Below, one piece after another: positions 1 through 11,659 of a stretch of DNA of 64,000 bases. The notes under the pieces are model-generated. The model was not told the origin of the DNA and did not search any database. It saw only the letters and a program-made list of their open reading frames with translations. Made by a program: the position numbers and the translations under genes. The stretch's first letter is position 1, and each line of letters starts with the position of its first letter. The stretch is from Amborella trichopoda (taxonomy: Eukaryota > Streptophyta > Magnoliopsida > Amborellales > Amborellaceae), in contig NW_006494931.1 of NCBI RefSeq assembly GCF_000471905.2, positions 2,911,399 to 2,975,398 on the forward strand, in the 5' to 3' direction.

Positions 1-719
1 GATATCTGTACTACCTCCCCGACTTGCTGACTATGAAACCAGCTTACCTAAGCACCAAGAATTCCTTGCCTCAGTTCTGAACCCCAGACTTATAAAGAAG
101 CTGCAAGCAATGACTGATGAGTGGCAACAAGCAATGACTGATGAGTTGAATGCTCTCGAGCGTATGCATGCTTGGGATCTGGCACCTCTCCTAAAAGGAA
201 AAACTGTTGTAGGTTGTCGATAGATATATGAAATTAAAACCAAGGCTGATGGCTGTCTAGAACGATATAAAGCCTGCTTAGTGGTAAAAGGTTATAATCA
301 GCAATATGGCATCGACTTTGCAAAAAATTTTGCTTCAGTCGCTCATATGACTAAAGTTCGTACACTAATCTCAGTAGCTTTTGTTCAGCAATGGCCTCTT
401 TATCAATTAGATGTCAAAAATGTTTTTTTCAATGGTGATCTTAATATGGAAGTATATATGAAGTTACCTCCTGGCATTGTGGATTCATAAAGACGTGTGT
501 GTAAACTTCGATGGTCCTTATATGGACTCAAACAAGCACCTCATGCTTGGTTTGAAAAATTTCATAATGAAGTTCTTTCGGTTGGATTTCGACAAAATCA
601 TCATGACCCAATGCTATATGTGTCTGATACTTTTGAAGGTTGGGTTATTTTGTTACTATACGTGGACGACATGATTATATCTGGTACTGATACGAGGGCA
701 CAATTAATAAAATCAAACA
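1..719 (+). pseudogene. Ty1/copia reverse transcriptase remnant (copy A), cut by the window edge
   Basis: Translation gives copia RT blocks in order: KGYNQQYGIDF, YQLDVKNVFFNGDL, EVYMKLPPGI, LYGLKQAPHAWFEKF and the catalytic LLYVDDMIISG (about 650-680). The frame shifts near 480 and there is an in-frame stop near 223, so it is inactive. The DNA aligns base for base with 11,660-12,365 of copy B, which shows they are one family. Similarity stops near 719, where foreign sequence begins. Confidence 0.88.
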
Positions 720-1339
720 TAAGTGTTTGTAGTGCAAAATCAGAGAGATCTTCATAAGAAAATTCCTCAGATCTGAACACCGCAAACTGATGTTTAAAAA
801 AAGTGATAAAGAATGTGGGGAAAGTCTCATTCTGATATGAGGCCAGATCTACTCAGAAATGAGCCGATCTGCTCTCAGATCAGTGGTAGAGCCAGCATAG
901 ATCCGAAATATGAAACATTGAATAAAAAGCAATAAACGAACTATATCTAATTAAAATGTAATAAAAACAAAAAAATAATAATAAAAGATTAAGAAACGAT
1001 ACCAAACCAGGCCAGATGGCTCGAGACTCCCGAGCCTTCGAGGGTTCACCCATATCAGAATCGGTATCCTCTTTGTCTCTCTTTCTCCAAGTGTTGACAA
1101 GGCCTTAGCCTGGTTGAATGGTTTTTTTTATCTAAAGATAACTTAGAACTAGGGTTTCTTAGGTCTAGGTTTTTCTTTCTCTCGGCTCTCTCTAGCTTCT
1201 AGCCTCGCACGTCCCAACTCCTTTCTTTTTAATCTACATGTCCCACCTTTTTAAGAGGTGTCCTTACTCTCCTACGTTCCACCTCCTTCCCAAAAAAGGG
1301 ACGTCAGTTTTATTTTTCTTAGAGACCTAATAGGGATAT

Positions 1340-1462
1340 AGAATAGATAACTATTAAAACATGGGGATTTGCTAGGTGTGGAATGGATAACTACTAAAAA
1401 CTAAGGATTTGCTAAGTGTATAATAGATAATTACTAAAACCTGGGGATTTACTAAGTGTGGA
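1340..1462. repeat. Tandem repeat, about 51 bp x 2.5
   Basis: Three successive degenerate copies of a unit containing GGATAACTACTAAAA and GGGGATTTGCTAAGTGT. Non-coding. Confidence 0.75.
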
Positions 1463-1590
1463 TCATAAGATGGGACCATGGATTATGGTGGTCTATGGTT
1501 TAGGGGTCTATTGAAATAGTGTGGTCCTATGGGTTCAAAAAAATCATGAAATTTGTCAATTTTAAAATGCGGTGTCTATAGTTGCCCACT

Positions 1591-1685
1591 TTGGCACTTC
1601 CTATCCTTCGAGGGACAAGTGAGTGGCAAAGAAGTATACTCTTTGGCGCTCCCTGTCCTTCAAGGGACAAGTGAGAGGCAAAGAT
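1591..1685. repeat. Tandem duplication, about 51 bp x 2
   Basis: Two copies of a unit reading TTGGC(A/G)CT then CCTTC(G/A)AGGGACAAGTGAG, separated by about 50 bp. Confidence 0.75.
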
Positions 1686-2829
1686 AATGCATACATTTTA
1701 ACTTTTATCTTAATATTTCGTGGTCAGAGGGCAAACCAACAGATCCCTCTAAGTTATTGTGCTCCCGAGCTCACCCACATAGGGCATTTTCAACTTAGGG
1801 TTTTCGACGTGAGATGTTAGTGAGTTACACAAGCTTGAAACTCGAGTTGGATTTTTTGGCCGTGCCACGTAACTTCTAGGGTTTTCACAATTTCAAATTA
1901 TTCAACTTGGCATTTTCTTTGATTTTCTTAAGGTTTCCTAAGGCTTTTTATTGGTTTTTCCTATTTAGGAAAAGGCTTGTCTGAGAAAGAGGCTTGTCAG
2001 GCCAATTCTGAAGAGAGAGAGATGAAGAGATGAGGCGACAACGTAGTAAATCATGATTTATGGGTGTCCAAGCTCATTCATTTTAGAAGATGTTTTAGAG
2101 ATTTTGAAAAGAGGGAGAGATTTGAAATAGAACCCAGAGCAACGACATATTATGATTTTAACAAAGAAATTAAAGTTTTTTAAAACACAAAACATATAAT
2201 GAAAAGTTTGAAAAGAGAAAGATATTTTGAGAAACAAAATTTGGGTAGCAGTTTTAACTCCTGCAACCATAGAGCCCTCTAAGTAGTTTAATGTCATGCA
2301 ACGCTGGATGGTGTAGTCGGTAGTTATACTCACACGATCATGGAGTTTTTATTATTTTTCATTATTATTACTATTATTTTTTTGCTGCCCCTGTTGGGGG
2401 GTGGTTTTCTTTTAATGTAGGTCTTACAGTTTAACCACTTGTGACCCTTTTTGTGGACCCTATGTGAGCGTATCGAGTCCTTGCTTGAATCTTCAGGATG
2501 AGGAATCATAAAGTATTTAATTATCTTCCAACGTTAGCTCTTGTATTTCAATTCAAATGAGAGTTCTTTGGAGCTTTCGAGAAAAACATAGTTTTAAAAA
2601 TGTAGGATATTGCACTTGGGTGTTCAGAATTTATTTGGATTTTCGATTTTGTTCATCCACTATTCACCTTTCGAAGCTCCAAATGATTGAGGACCTTAAC
2701 AATGTTCCATCAGGCAAACGCTCATCGATTTTTCTCGTGACACCATTTTGATTCTGGAAAAAGGAAGAGAAGATGTTTAGATAGAAATGACTTTGGAGGA
2801 TAAAAGGACGGAGAGAACTTATTCTTTTC

Positions 2830-3032
2830 ATCGCCCTGAAGTCCCTTTCGGGTGTTCAGCCCAGTAGCTTTTTTTCTAACGTTTGGTATTTCTTTCGAAT
2901 TTTCAGCCCAACAAGATTTATTTATTTTTTTATTATTATTATTATTTTATCGCTCCGGGGTCGCTTTGAGTGTTCAACCCGGTAGCCTTTTTTTCCAATG
3001 CTTGGGATTCCTTTTGGATTTTCAGCCCAACG
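2830..3032. repeat. Tandem duplication, about 118 bp x 2
   Basis: Each copy holds GTGTTCA(G/A)CCC then a TAGC poly-T run and ends TTTTCAGCCCAAC. An ATT/poly-T stretch separates them. On the minus strand it lies downstream of the gag-like reading frames. Confidence 0.75.
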
Positions 3033-3488
3033 AATTTTTTTTTTTTGAAGAAGAAAATAATGACAAAGGAAGAGGGGGAGGAGGAAGAAGAAGAGTCGAG
3101 GTGCTTTTCTCTTCGTTTTTTTTTTGTTGCAGCAATTCACCCTAATGTAGGAATTCGATCATCTTTCCCTCCTCCAAGTGGCAGACTGGTTCTAGTATCA
3201 ATTATCCTCTTATTTCCCTTGCCCCATATTGGCATCCAATATCTCTTGAATAATAGTTGTTGAATTTCCATCGAACTTTTCCTTTGAACTGCTCTACTTG
3301 AACCTTGATTTTGGGACCAAAAAGAAAAAATTACTCTTAGTTTCCTAATCCCTCAATCTTTTGCATGGACAGATAAGTTCATCAGGGTTTTCTTGTTAAT
3401 GGAGTATTTTATGTTACACATTAGGCGTTAATGCCTTTTGAAGTGTAAGACATGAATGACTCATTTAGTTATTTATAAGGGTGAGTGA

Positions 3489-4823
3489 TTACCCAACTCT
3501 CTTTCGATTATCTTTTTTATTGCAAATTATGTGTTGCTTTTCGGAGGTTAACTTTGTAGTAGGCTCCTTCTCAGTGCTCGAGCTTAGATGAGACTCTCGC
3601 ATAAGAGGAATGGTTGAGTTGGTATTAGATGGCTTTACGGCATGTTGGGAGTCAATAAAGAAGGGTTCAATCTCATTAGTTGCCCCTGTTGTATTAAATG
3701 GCCTTATGATGTGTTGAGAATCAACAAACAAGAGTTCAATATCAAAAACTACCCATATTGTATCATCTTCATGAGAGGAGTTTGCCCCTATTGAATATTT
3801 TGATGGGGTTGCCCCTGTAGGGCTTTCTGTTTTGTTGGGAACTTGTTCTTCACAGGATGAATTCTCTTGATATGGTAGTACTCCGGTTATCGGAGTTGTG
3901 CTCATGTCGTTAATGACTTTTAGAGAGCCTGCCTTTTTAGGAGGTAACATGGTCGGATTTTCAATATCCGATGCTTGATCCAAGATTGGTGGATCATTCA
4001 AGAAATCTTGTGAAGGTGGCCTAAGTGGGCCTCTTAGAATTTTCAAAGGTTCGAGCTTTATCAACTCTAGTAAAGATGTTAAATCTTTTGGAATAGTCAA
4101 ATTTGAGCTCTTTGTTTCTCCATCATCTATAAATGCGTTCGCCTCAAGAGGTGACTCGGTTAAATCTTCTAAGCTTGGCTCCTTATCCCATATAAGTGGG
4201 CTGACCAAGAAGTCTGGTGAAGGTGTCCTAGTTGGGCCTTTTAGAATTTCCAAAGGTTCGACTTCTTTTGATATTTGAGGTGCTAGCCCCTTATTTAGAA
4301 GCGTAATAAGAGAGTTTGGGGTGTTGACCCCTTGTTTAGAAGATGATCCCTTCTCGTTGATTTGGATCACATCAATTTCTAACATGTCATCATCATCATA
4401 TTGATCCCACTTAGGTGGGTCGTCAAGGTTTTAAGGTGAAGGGCTTCCTTTTAGCACGTGCTCATTTGTCCCCTCACGAGTTATTGTCTCAGAATTAAGG
4501 TTTTTCTTACCATCATGAGCTTGAGAATCCATAGCTTCAAAACCTTGGCTGAGCATATACTTGAGTTCATATTGCTCTTGCGAGTTTGATTCATTACCAC
4601 ACATGTATGAACCATTTATTGTTTTAACTTGGAAATACGAGTTAAAGGGTTCATATGCCCTAGTGTGACTCTTAATTATGGGGATTTCTTGTGCCACTTT
4701 AGAGAGTGTATCGTGGAATGGAATTTCATATGCGATACCGCTTTCTTTTTCCCTTTCTTCGATTATGGGCTTGGAGCTAAGATCATCCTCACTGTTTTGA
4801 TCTTGAGTATCCTTAGTCATCAA
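3489..4823 (-). pseudogene. Retroelement-associated reading frames downstream of gag
   Basis: Two minus-strand open stretches (4,823-4,431 and 4,385-3,489) separated by one stop. They are rich in Ser, Pro, Glu and Thr, and the second repeats a motif EPLEILKGPTRTPSPDFL / EPLKILRGPLRPPSQDFL about 75 residues apart. I do not recognise a domain. Position directly downstream of a gypsy-type gag and the disordered composition suggest a retroelement linker or accessory region. No protease, RT or integrase follows. Confidence 0.5.
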
Positions 4824-4979
4824 CTCCTAGGTGAGCCTATGCTCGTTTTGTTTTCATCTACTGGACTTTGCTGTTGATTTCTTCTTATGCTCCAAGGCCT
4901 TTGTGGATGTTCTTCAGGTTTGGGCATAGCTTGTGATTCTCCTAAGTTAACCAGGTTGCATCAGTATTCTTTGTCAAGA

Positions 4980-6048
4980 CATCTAGAGTTTCTGATTCTT
5001 TTTTGCCCTCAACATCTTCTTTTTTGATACTTATCATGCCGTTATTTATGAGATCTTAAACTCTATGTCTGAAAGCTCGACATTCGTCAATGCTATGGGC
5101 ATAGTTTTGATGACAATCGTACCATCAAGATGTATCGCCTCCATGGAAAGGAGAAATTTTGGCTTCTGTTTGTAATTCTATGAGCCTTGCCTTAAGAAAC
5201 TTCTTCATGACATCGGTTATAGGCTCATCAATGGAAGTGAATTCCCTTAGTGTGGAAGTCTGCATTCTCTATGTGGTAAAATAAATTTTAGTCTTTTCTT
5301 GTGAATGGTTTGCAAAAGGGTTGCTTTACCTAATCATGTTTACCTCTCCTTCTTGAGATGACTCTCCACCAGTCGAGTTATCAAAGACCATGGTCTCATC
5401 CTCCTTGGCTCGCTCATATCGTGAAACTCTTTCAAGCCTAACATCAAATGAGTAAGGGACTGCTCCCATACTGAAGAACGTGACATATTCTGGAGTCATG
5501 TTATCTAACATCATGCTTACCTTTGCAGCTTCAGGGAGTGGAGTTTCAATGACTCACATAGCGGCCTCTCTGAATCTGGTTATAAATAGGGAAGGAGACT
5601 CGCCTGACTTCTATTTGGTAGAAGTTAACTCACCAAGGGTGACAGGTCTTGGTCTTCCTTCACTATAGCTAGAGGAAAATTTCCTGAACATTTCGTCAGG
5701 AGTTGCTAAAGGGTCATCCTTCATGAATCCTTTGTGCCACATCAAGGGGTCTTCTGATAAGCTATGCGAGAACATGGCCTTAAGTTGATTGGGTCAGTCT
5801 CGCAGTGTGTGGACCATCAATAAGTAGGCGTTGATGTGTGCCTCAGGATCCTCTTTCCCTGAATATCTGTTTTCGAACTGTGGTATCACAAACCCCACTG
5901 GTAGATCTTCTAGGTGTCCTAGAATTCCTTGTACATAAGCTTTAGGAGTTAAAAAATTCCGTATTCCCATTTTCTCTAAAGAGTCTTGGAGGCGCTTCAT
6001 GCGAGCTAATTGAGTTGTTATTATAACAGTGGCCTGGCTCGGTTGCAT
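4980..6048 (-). pseudogene. Ty3/gypsy-type gag remnant
   Basis: The minus strand reads the plant gypsy gag core: PQFENRYSGKEDPEAHINAYL (about 5,880), ESPSLFITRFREAA (about 5,580), then MTPEYVTFF. Further down it reads WYDCHQNYAHSIDECRAFRHRV (about 5,120-5,050), the decayed Cys/His element usually written CxxHxxxxGHxxxxC, here with the conserved Gly replaced. Several stops and frame changes interrupt it. Gag forms the particle of the retroelement; this copy cannot. Confidence 0.75.
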
Positions 6049-6066
6049 GGTCTATTGAACCTGACT

Positions 6067-7183
6067 TTATGGTATGTGGTTTGTATAAACTGACTGTTGG
6101 GCCCATGTAGCGGGTTGCCCCAAGGATTGAGCCTGAAGAATGTGTTGAACTTGATGTGCCGGTTGTCGGCTTGTAGACTCACCCGAGCTGAATTGGATCA
6201 GAGAATACCCATCACTCGGAGGTTGCACAACTTGGCCATGCAAGAAGACTTGTAGGATAGGATCACCACTTAATTGGGATGGATGAGTCAAGCTGCTATG
6301 ACGACTAGACCTTTGACCTTGGGCAGCTAGGTCTACCTGACCCTGACCTTGATTGGATGATTTATCCCTAGGGTTAGGGTATTCTCTTATCTCGGCATTG
6401 GACTGAAAGAGTGAGTGAATGCCATAGCTACTGTCAGAGGGAGTCTGCCCTCTTGGTAGTCTTGGGCTAGAGTGATGATTAGAACTAGACCTCTGGCCCA
6501 TAGTGGGTTGGATTGGTAGGCTTACAGCCCTAGGGATTATCCTGGTTTGAGCCAAAATGTTGCACTTGGCCTATGGCTTGAGCTTCTGATCTGACTTTGC
6601 TGGATTGATAGCACTGGATGGTGTATCCCCTATTGAGGAGGTCTTGAAAGTAAGAATGCACCTTAGGATTGTCTTTATATTGAGTTATATCAAAACCATG
6701 ATCTTTACTGGTGATGGGTTGCTTGGGTAGACTTTCCTTAGTTATATGTGAACCAACTCACCCGCTAACTGGCTGATTGCCAAAACTGGAAGGTTGGGCT
6801 ACTAATTGACCATTAGGGTTCACATGACTGAGATCGGCTGACTCAGAGATTTGGGTCAGGGCCTTATTCTTGTTGTGCCGACTGGATTTGAGGTTAACTC
6901 TTATATCTTAGAGGATTGCCCCAGGCCTGATGCCTTGACTAGTCAAGGTGTTACGAACCTTATTAACTTGTCGGCTCGTGACATCCAAATGATGGCCCTG
7001 AAGGCGTCTTAGACGATTAGGTTTAGCTCCATGCGGGTTGAGAGTCGGCTCACTGATACTAGTGTTATAGATGATTTGTGAGGGAGCATTGTGACGGTGC
7101 CTCTCGGACTGACTAGGTTCTCTAGATCTAGACTGAGCTGGGGCCATAGAGTTGGACCTTGCTCTGCTATGATCCTGGGTCAT
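6067..7183 (-). pseudogene. Gag N-terminal, Ser/Arg/Gln-rich leader region
   Basis: Two minus-strand open stretches upstream of the gag core. The first (7,183-6,908) is MTQDHSRARSNSMAPAQSRS and continues in Arg/Ser. The second (6,555-6,067) is rich in Gln, Ser and Pro. Composition fits the disordered N-terminus of plant gypsy gag. No specific domain was recognised, and they are separated by stops. Confidence 0.5.
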
Positions 7184-7429
7184 GATTTCTAGACTCAGTG
7201 AGATCTAGACTCGATGCCTCAGGGTAGACCTAGTCCGACTCTAAGGGCAAAATCCTAACTAAGACTTAGGCTAGAACCTAGACTGGATGAATTTCGCTAA
7301 ACTCAATGGGTTTCGGTTTGGACCCTAAACTAGAGTAAGCCTAGTTTAGCTCTAGAAGCAATTCTAAGCTAAGACCTATGCTAAGACCTAGACTAAGATC
7401 TAGACTAGATGGGTACGAGTCTTTGCTTA

Positions 7430-8010
7430 GACCAATAGTGGGTCTAGGTTCGGACCTAGGTGTGAGCCTGGTTCAGACCTGGACTGAGTTGCGTGCAAGC
7501 CTGGGCTAGGACTAAGAGGATTTTGAATATCATACCAGGTATGGACTCAGACTGGATCAAGGTTGATTTAGGCACGAGCCCTTAGCTCGGACTAAAAAGG
7601 GGCCTAGGTTTGGACCTGGGTGTGAACCTGGTTCTGACCTGGGCTTGGCTGAGTATAAGCTTAAACTTAGACCTAGAGAATTTTGATGATCAGACCAAGT
7701 GTGGACCTGGACTGGATCAAGGTTGGTTTAGGCACAAGCCCCTGGTTCGGACCAAAAGGGGACCTAAGTTCGGACCTAGGGTGAACCTGGTTCAAACCTG
7801 GGCTAGGCTGGGTATAAGCCTGAACTTGGACCCAAAGAGTTTTGATGATCAGACTAGTTATGGACCCGGACTGGATCAAAGATGAACTAGGAACGAGCCT
7901 TCAGCTTGGACCAAGAGGGGGCCTAAGTTCGGACCAAGGTGAAACCTGGTTCGATCTTGGGCTATGCTGGATACAAGCCTGGGCTTAGACCCAGATGGTT
8001 TAGCTCAGAC
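7430..8010. repeat. Tandem repeat, about 160 bp x 3.5
   Basis: The landmark GGACCAAAAGGGG(A/C)CCTA recurs near 7,588, 7,749 and 7,909, with a weaker copy near 7,430. Each unit also contains GACCTGGGCT and TTTTGATGATCAGAC. It lies upstream of gag on the minus strand, in the position of a retroelement leader. The open plus-strand frame across it is a product of the repeat. Confidence 0.8.
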
Positions 8011-8659
8011 CAAAAGCTGGTACGGACTGAGATCTAAGATTAACCAACATAAATAAGCAAGCACAATACACAAAGCGTTTGACCTAGATTATGGGTAGGC
8101 TTGGCTTGAGAGTAGGTTCTATTGAAATGCGGCTAGGCTGATATAGTTCCCTACATAGGTCCTGGTCTCCTGTATAGGTTATTCATCAGGTCCTACTATA
8201 CGTGGAGTTGCTTTGAGACAAAAGATTACGAAGGGGTGCTCACAGTTAAAGTTACGCGAATCCCAACTGCCTCAACTCTCAAAGCTAAGTTCCCCTCATA
8301 CTATTAACACGGATTTGTGTGGTTTTCGAAAATATTTGTTGGTTTCTCTGGCATTCCTGGTCCGGTGTGTGCAAGAGTATGTAAAAAAGCACGCAAGTGA
8401 AAAGAAAAAAATAGCAGATAGGCAAACAAACAATGCAAGAAAAATGTGAGCACTTGACACAAATCGTGCCAAGTGAGGTATGCTTCGGGTTGGGTTTTTG
8501 ACTGACCAAAAGCGCAGTTCAGATGTGGGGATAAGCAACCCCTAAGAAGGTATTCAGTCAAACTAGTGAAACTAGGCACAGTCCGTGCTTAGTCGAGTGT
8601 GCCTCGAGTCGAAGGTGACTCAATCAGGGCACAATTAGAGAGAGAGTCCAAGTGACCGT

Positions 8660-9590
8660 GGAATTTTTATTTTATTTTTTTGATGAATAGTGAGAAGCAG
8701 CAAATATTGAAACACAAGCAAAGAAATGCAAAAGATTTTTTCTTTTGACAAATTTTTTTTTTGGACAGAGGGATAGGCCTAAAGTTGTTTTTGTTTTTCA
8801 ATTTTCTTTTTTCTAGAAACTGAAGCGGCTTTAAAAAAAAAAAAAGCAACTTTAGTAGCAAAACTGACTTCTTTTTTTTCAACAAAATAGGCCATCAAAA
8901 TTTTCTTTTTTTTTTTTGCAGAGATTTTTTATTTTGTTAAGAAGAAAGGCCTTGAAAGTTCTTTTTTTTAAGTTGAAGTTTCCCTTTTCTTTTTTTGAAA
9001 TAAAGAGCTTCCAAAAAAAATTTTCTTTTTAATAAAATTTCCTTTTTGAAAATGAGAATGGTCTTTAAAGGTTTTTCTTTTTAGAAAGATGCCCTTAAAA
9101 GATTTTTTTTTTTTTTCTGAAAAAGAAAGTGGCTTAAAAAAATAGTAATTTTTAGCAAAAGAGTTTTATTTTTTTTTGAAACCAAATAAGCTTTAATATT
9201 TTTTTTTTCTTGCGAAGCAAATTTCCTTTTTTCAAAAATGAGGAAGGCCTTAAAAAAACAACATTTTTGAAAGAAAGATTGCCTTTAAATTTTTTTTTTA
9301 TTTTTTTTTCTTGACAAAGAGGCCTAATTTTCAGAAATAAGAAATGCTTGAATTTTTTTTTTTTTTTTGAAAGCAAGATTACCTCTAAAACATTCAATTT
9401 TTCTTTTTCTTTTTTCTTTTTTGGAGATGGCAAAGACCTTAAAAAAATAGTGATTTTCCAGAAGTTTTTTTTTATTTAACTAAGAAAAGAAGGAAAATAG
9501 AACAAATAAAGGCCAAACAAATTTTTTTTTTTTTTTGGGAAGCAAAATTGCCTCAAAAGTGATTTTTGGTTTTTTTTTTGTAACTTAAGT
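8660..9590. repeat. T-rich degenerate tandem tract
   Basis: About 930 bp dominated by runs of 8-16 T separated by short recurring pieces such as GCCTTAAAA, GAAAGAAAG and TTTTGAAA, spaced roughly 60-75 bp. It is a low-complexity tandem array on a decayed unit. Open frames here encode only Lys/Phe-rich low-complexity peptide. Confidence 0.7.
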
Positions 9591-9724
9591 GCATCATGTA
9601 AAACAAAGCCCACAAATGAGAGGAATCAAAACAAAGATATACGAGATGATCATCAAAGAGAGAGTATTAGTGCGCGGAAAGCAAGAGAACCTTCAAAGCA
9701 TAAAACCACTCACTTGGGGAGAGT

Positions 9725-10047
9725 GGCTATGTCACAAACTACTATCGAGATTGTTTGGCTACGTTGGCTGCTTGCAGACATGGGTGTCACTATCTCAACT
9801 TCTACTCCACTTTATTGTGACAACAAGAGTGCGATTTATATTTCTAAAAATCCAGAATTCCATGAGCGCATGAAACATATTGAAGTTGTTTGCCACTATG
9901 TTTGCCAATAATATCTCGCAGGAATAATTTCCTTACCATATGTGCCCACCACAGCACAACTCACCGGTTTCTTTACTAAGTCTCATCCCCCTCATTCTTT
10001 CTCACAGTTTGTTTCCAAAATCTCCATAATTCCTTTCAAATCATCTC
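9725..10047 (+). pseudogene. Ty1/copia RNase H remnant (copy A)
   Basis: Reads TEIVWLRWLLADMGV, PLYCDNKSAIYISKNPEFHE and RMKHIEVVCHYV, the copia RNase H C-terminal part including the CDN acidic site. A stop near 9,910 and further changes follow. It is followed by the polypurine tract and LTR, in the correct 3' order. Confidence 0.85.
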
Positions 10048-10062
10048 GAGTTTGAGGGGGAG

Positions 10063-10263
10063 TGTTAACATAATAGACGTGACAACTACAACATATATAG
10101 CAACTGGATATTGAAATCTGTCAGTATCTAATTGTATGATATACTTGCATAGAAACTGAAGCCCATAGTTTTAGTAAGTGTTGGTTGTACCCTCTCTATA
10201 AATACACAATTGTATTGTAATCTCATTGATTAATAGAAATACAGTGAAAGGTTATTTCTCACA
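10063..10263 (+). repeat. Copia LTR shared by copies A and B (201 bp, TG...CA)
   Basis: Preceded by a polypurine tract (10,048-10,062) and RNase H of copy A, so it acts as the 3' LTR of A. Followed at once by a primer binding site, so it is also the 5' LTR of B. It matches the 201-bp LTR at 13,253-13,453 along its whole length, including a TATAAATACACAATTG-type promoter segment. Confidence 0.88.
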
Positions 10264-10278
10264 TGGTATTAGAGCAAC
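10264..10278 (+). other. Copia primer binding site (tRNA-iMet type)
   Basis: TGGTATTAGAGCAAC directly after the LTR end; differs at one base from the usual TGGTATCAGAGC. Confidence 0.85.
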
Positions 10279-10563
10279 ATTCTCTGCTCTCAGTCTCTCT
10301 GGCCTCTCTTTGATCTACTTCTCTCTGTAAGCACCTTCACCCAAATGTCTCTGCCATTGGTGCTCTGCTCCTTCTCTGGTCTCTCTAAAAACCGGTACTC
10401 TTCCTCTCTCGATCTCCATAGTCTCCCAAAAAAAAATTTTCTTTTCTCTCTCGATCTCTATACTCTCACAATTGGTTGTTTTTCTCCATCTTCTTACTAT
10501 ATACACGATTAGCAGTTAGGGCAATTGAGTGGGACTAGGTGTAAAGTTGGAAGTTTGTAGTAC

Positions 10564-11142
10564 TTGGACTATCTGTATAGGCCAACCTCTTTTGTCTGTG
10601 TTGTGTCTATTGTAGATGACATATCTCTATGGCATCAACGTCTTGGTCACATCTCCGCTTCTCGTTTACACTCTTTATTTTCTAGTAATGTTCTTGGTAC
10701 TTTAAGAAATAAATATTTTACTGATGTCCAACATTGTGCAACTTGAAAATTCGCTAAATCTCATGCTTTGCCTTTTTCTCAATCTATTTATGCTTCACCT
10801 TTTATGTTCGATGTTGTTCATACTGATATGTGGGGTCCTGCACTTATTGCATCTAAAGGATGGTCACGCTATTTTATAACCTTTATTGATGTTCATACTC
10901 GTTTTACATGGGTTTTCTTTACGCATAATCGCACAGATTTTTTTAAAATATTCACTCAGTTTTATTCGTATATCAAAACCCAATTTTCCACTAAAATCAA
11001 AACCCACGCTCAAATTCTGAAAGGGAATATATCAGTGGGTTGCTTCAACAATTTGGCTAAACATAACATTCAACACTACAAAACTTGTCCTTATACGCCA
11101 GAACAAATGTTGTTGCTGAATATAAATATCGTCATATCTTAG
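10564..11142 (+). pseudogene. Copia pre-integrase and integrase core remnant (copy B)
   Basis: LWHQRLGHISASRLHSL is the gag-pre-integrase His motif. After a stop near 10,745 the core reads DVVHTDMWGPA, YFITFIDVHTRFTWVFF. The first two catalytic Asp regions are visible; the last Glu region is degraded. Confidence 0.85.
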
Positions 11143-11659
11143 AAACTTCAAGATCCCATCTTTTTTCTATATCTGTCCCAAAAGAGTTTCAGTCATACAT
11201 CAGTCTTTCTCATCAATATCATGTTATCCTCCATTTTATCTGGTAAAACACCTTTCCAAAAATTATTTACATGACCACCCAATTATTCCCTCCTACGTGT
11301 ATTTGGCTGCATTTGCTTTGTTTCGTTACCCCCAACCGAGCGAGATAAGTTATCTACAAAGACAGGCAAATGTTGCTTTATCAGTTACTTTGATTATCAA
11401 AAAGGATAAGGGTGTTATGACCCTGTGACCAAAAGACTTTGGGTATCCCATCATGTGGTGTTTTCTGAGCACATTGCATTATTTGACAATAACAAATAAT
11501 CCATCACCCTCTCACTTTTCTTTTTTGGTCCCCTTCTCTGATATTTTCCTAATTCCTCTGGTCATTCCACTCATGTCCCTCCATCTAAAGTCCAGGAAGA
11601 CACTCCACCATCTCATACTGAAAGTCCTGATCAGAACCATGCACCTGCTGATCATTCCG

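Larger units (their letters stand above)
720..9724. mobile_element. 9-kb block replacing part of copia copy A
   Basis: Copia copy A stops at about 719 and resumes at about 9,724 with its RNase H. Compared with copy B, about 560 bp of copia sequence (equivalent to 12,365-12,925) is missing, so this is replacement or deletion plus insertion, not a clean insertion. The block carries a gypsy gag-like region on the minus strand, tandem repeats and a T-rich tract. No matching LTR pair was found for it by eye. Confidence 0.6.

Noticed and set aside
2306-2345. tRNA-like GTGTAGTCGGTAGTTATACTC
   Set aside because: Only an A-box-like stretch; no acceptor pairing, no B box at the right distance.
7610-7885. 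91-codon frame with a 53-residue internal repeat
   Set aside because: Product of the 160-bp tandem repeat; no independent coding evidence.
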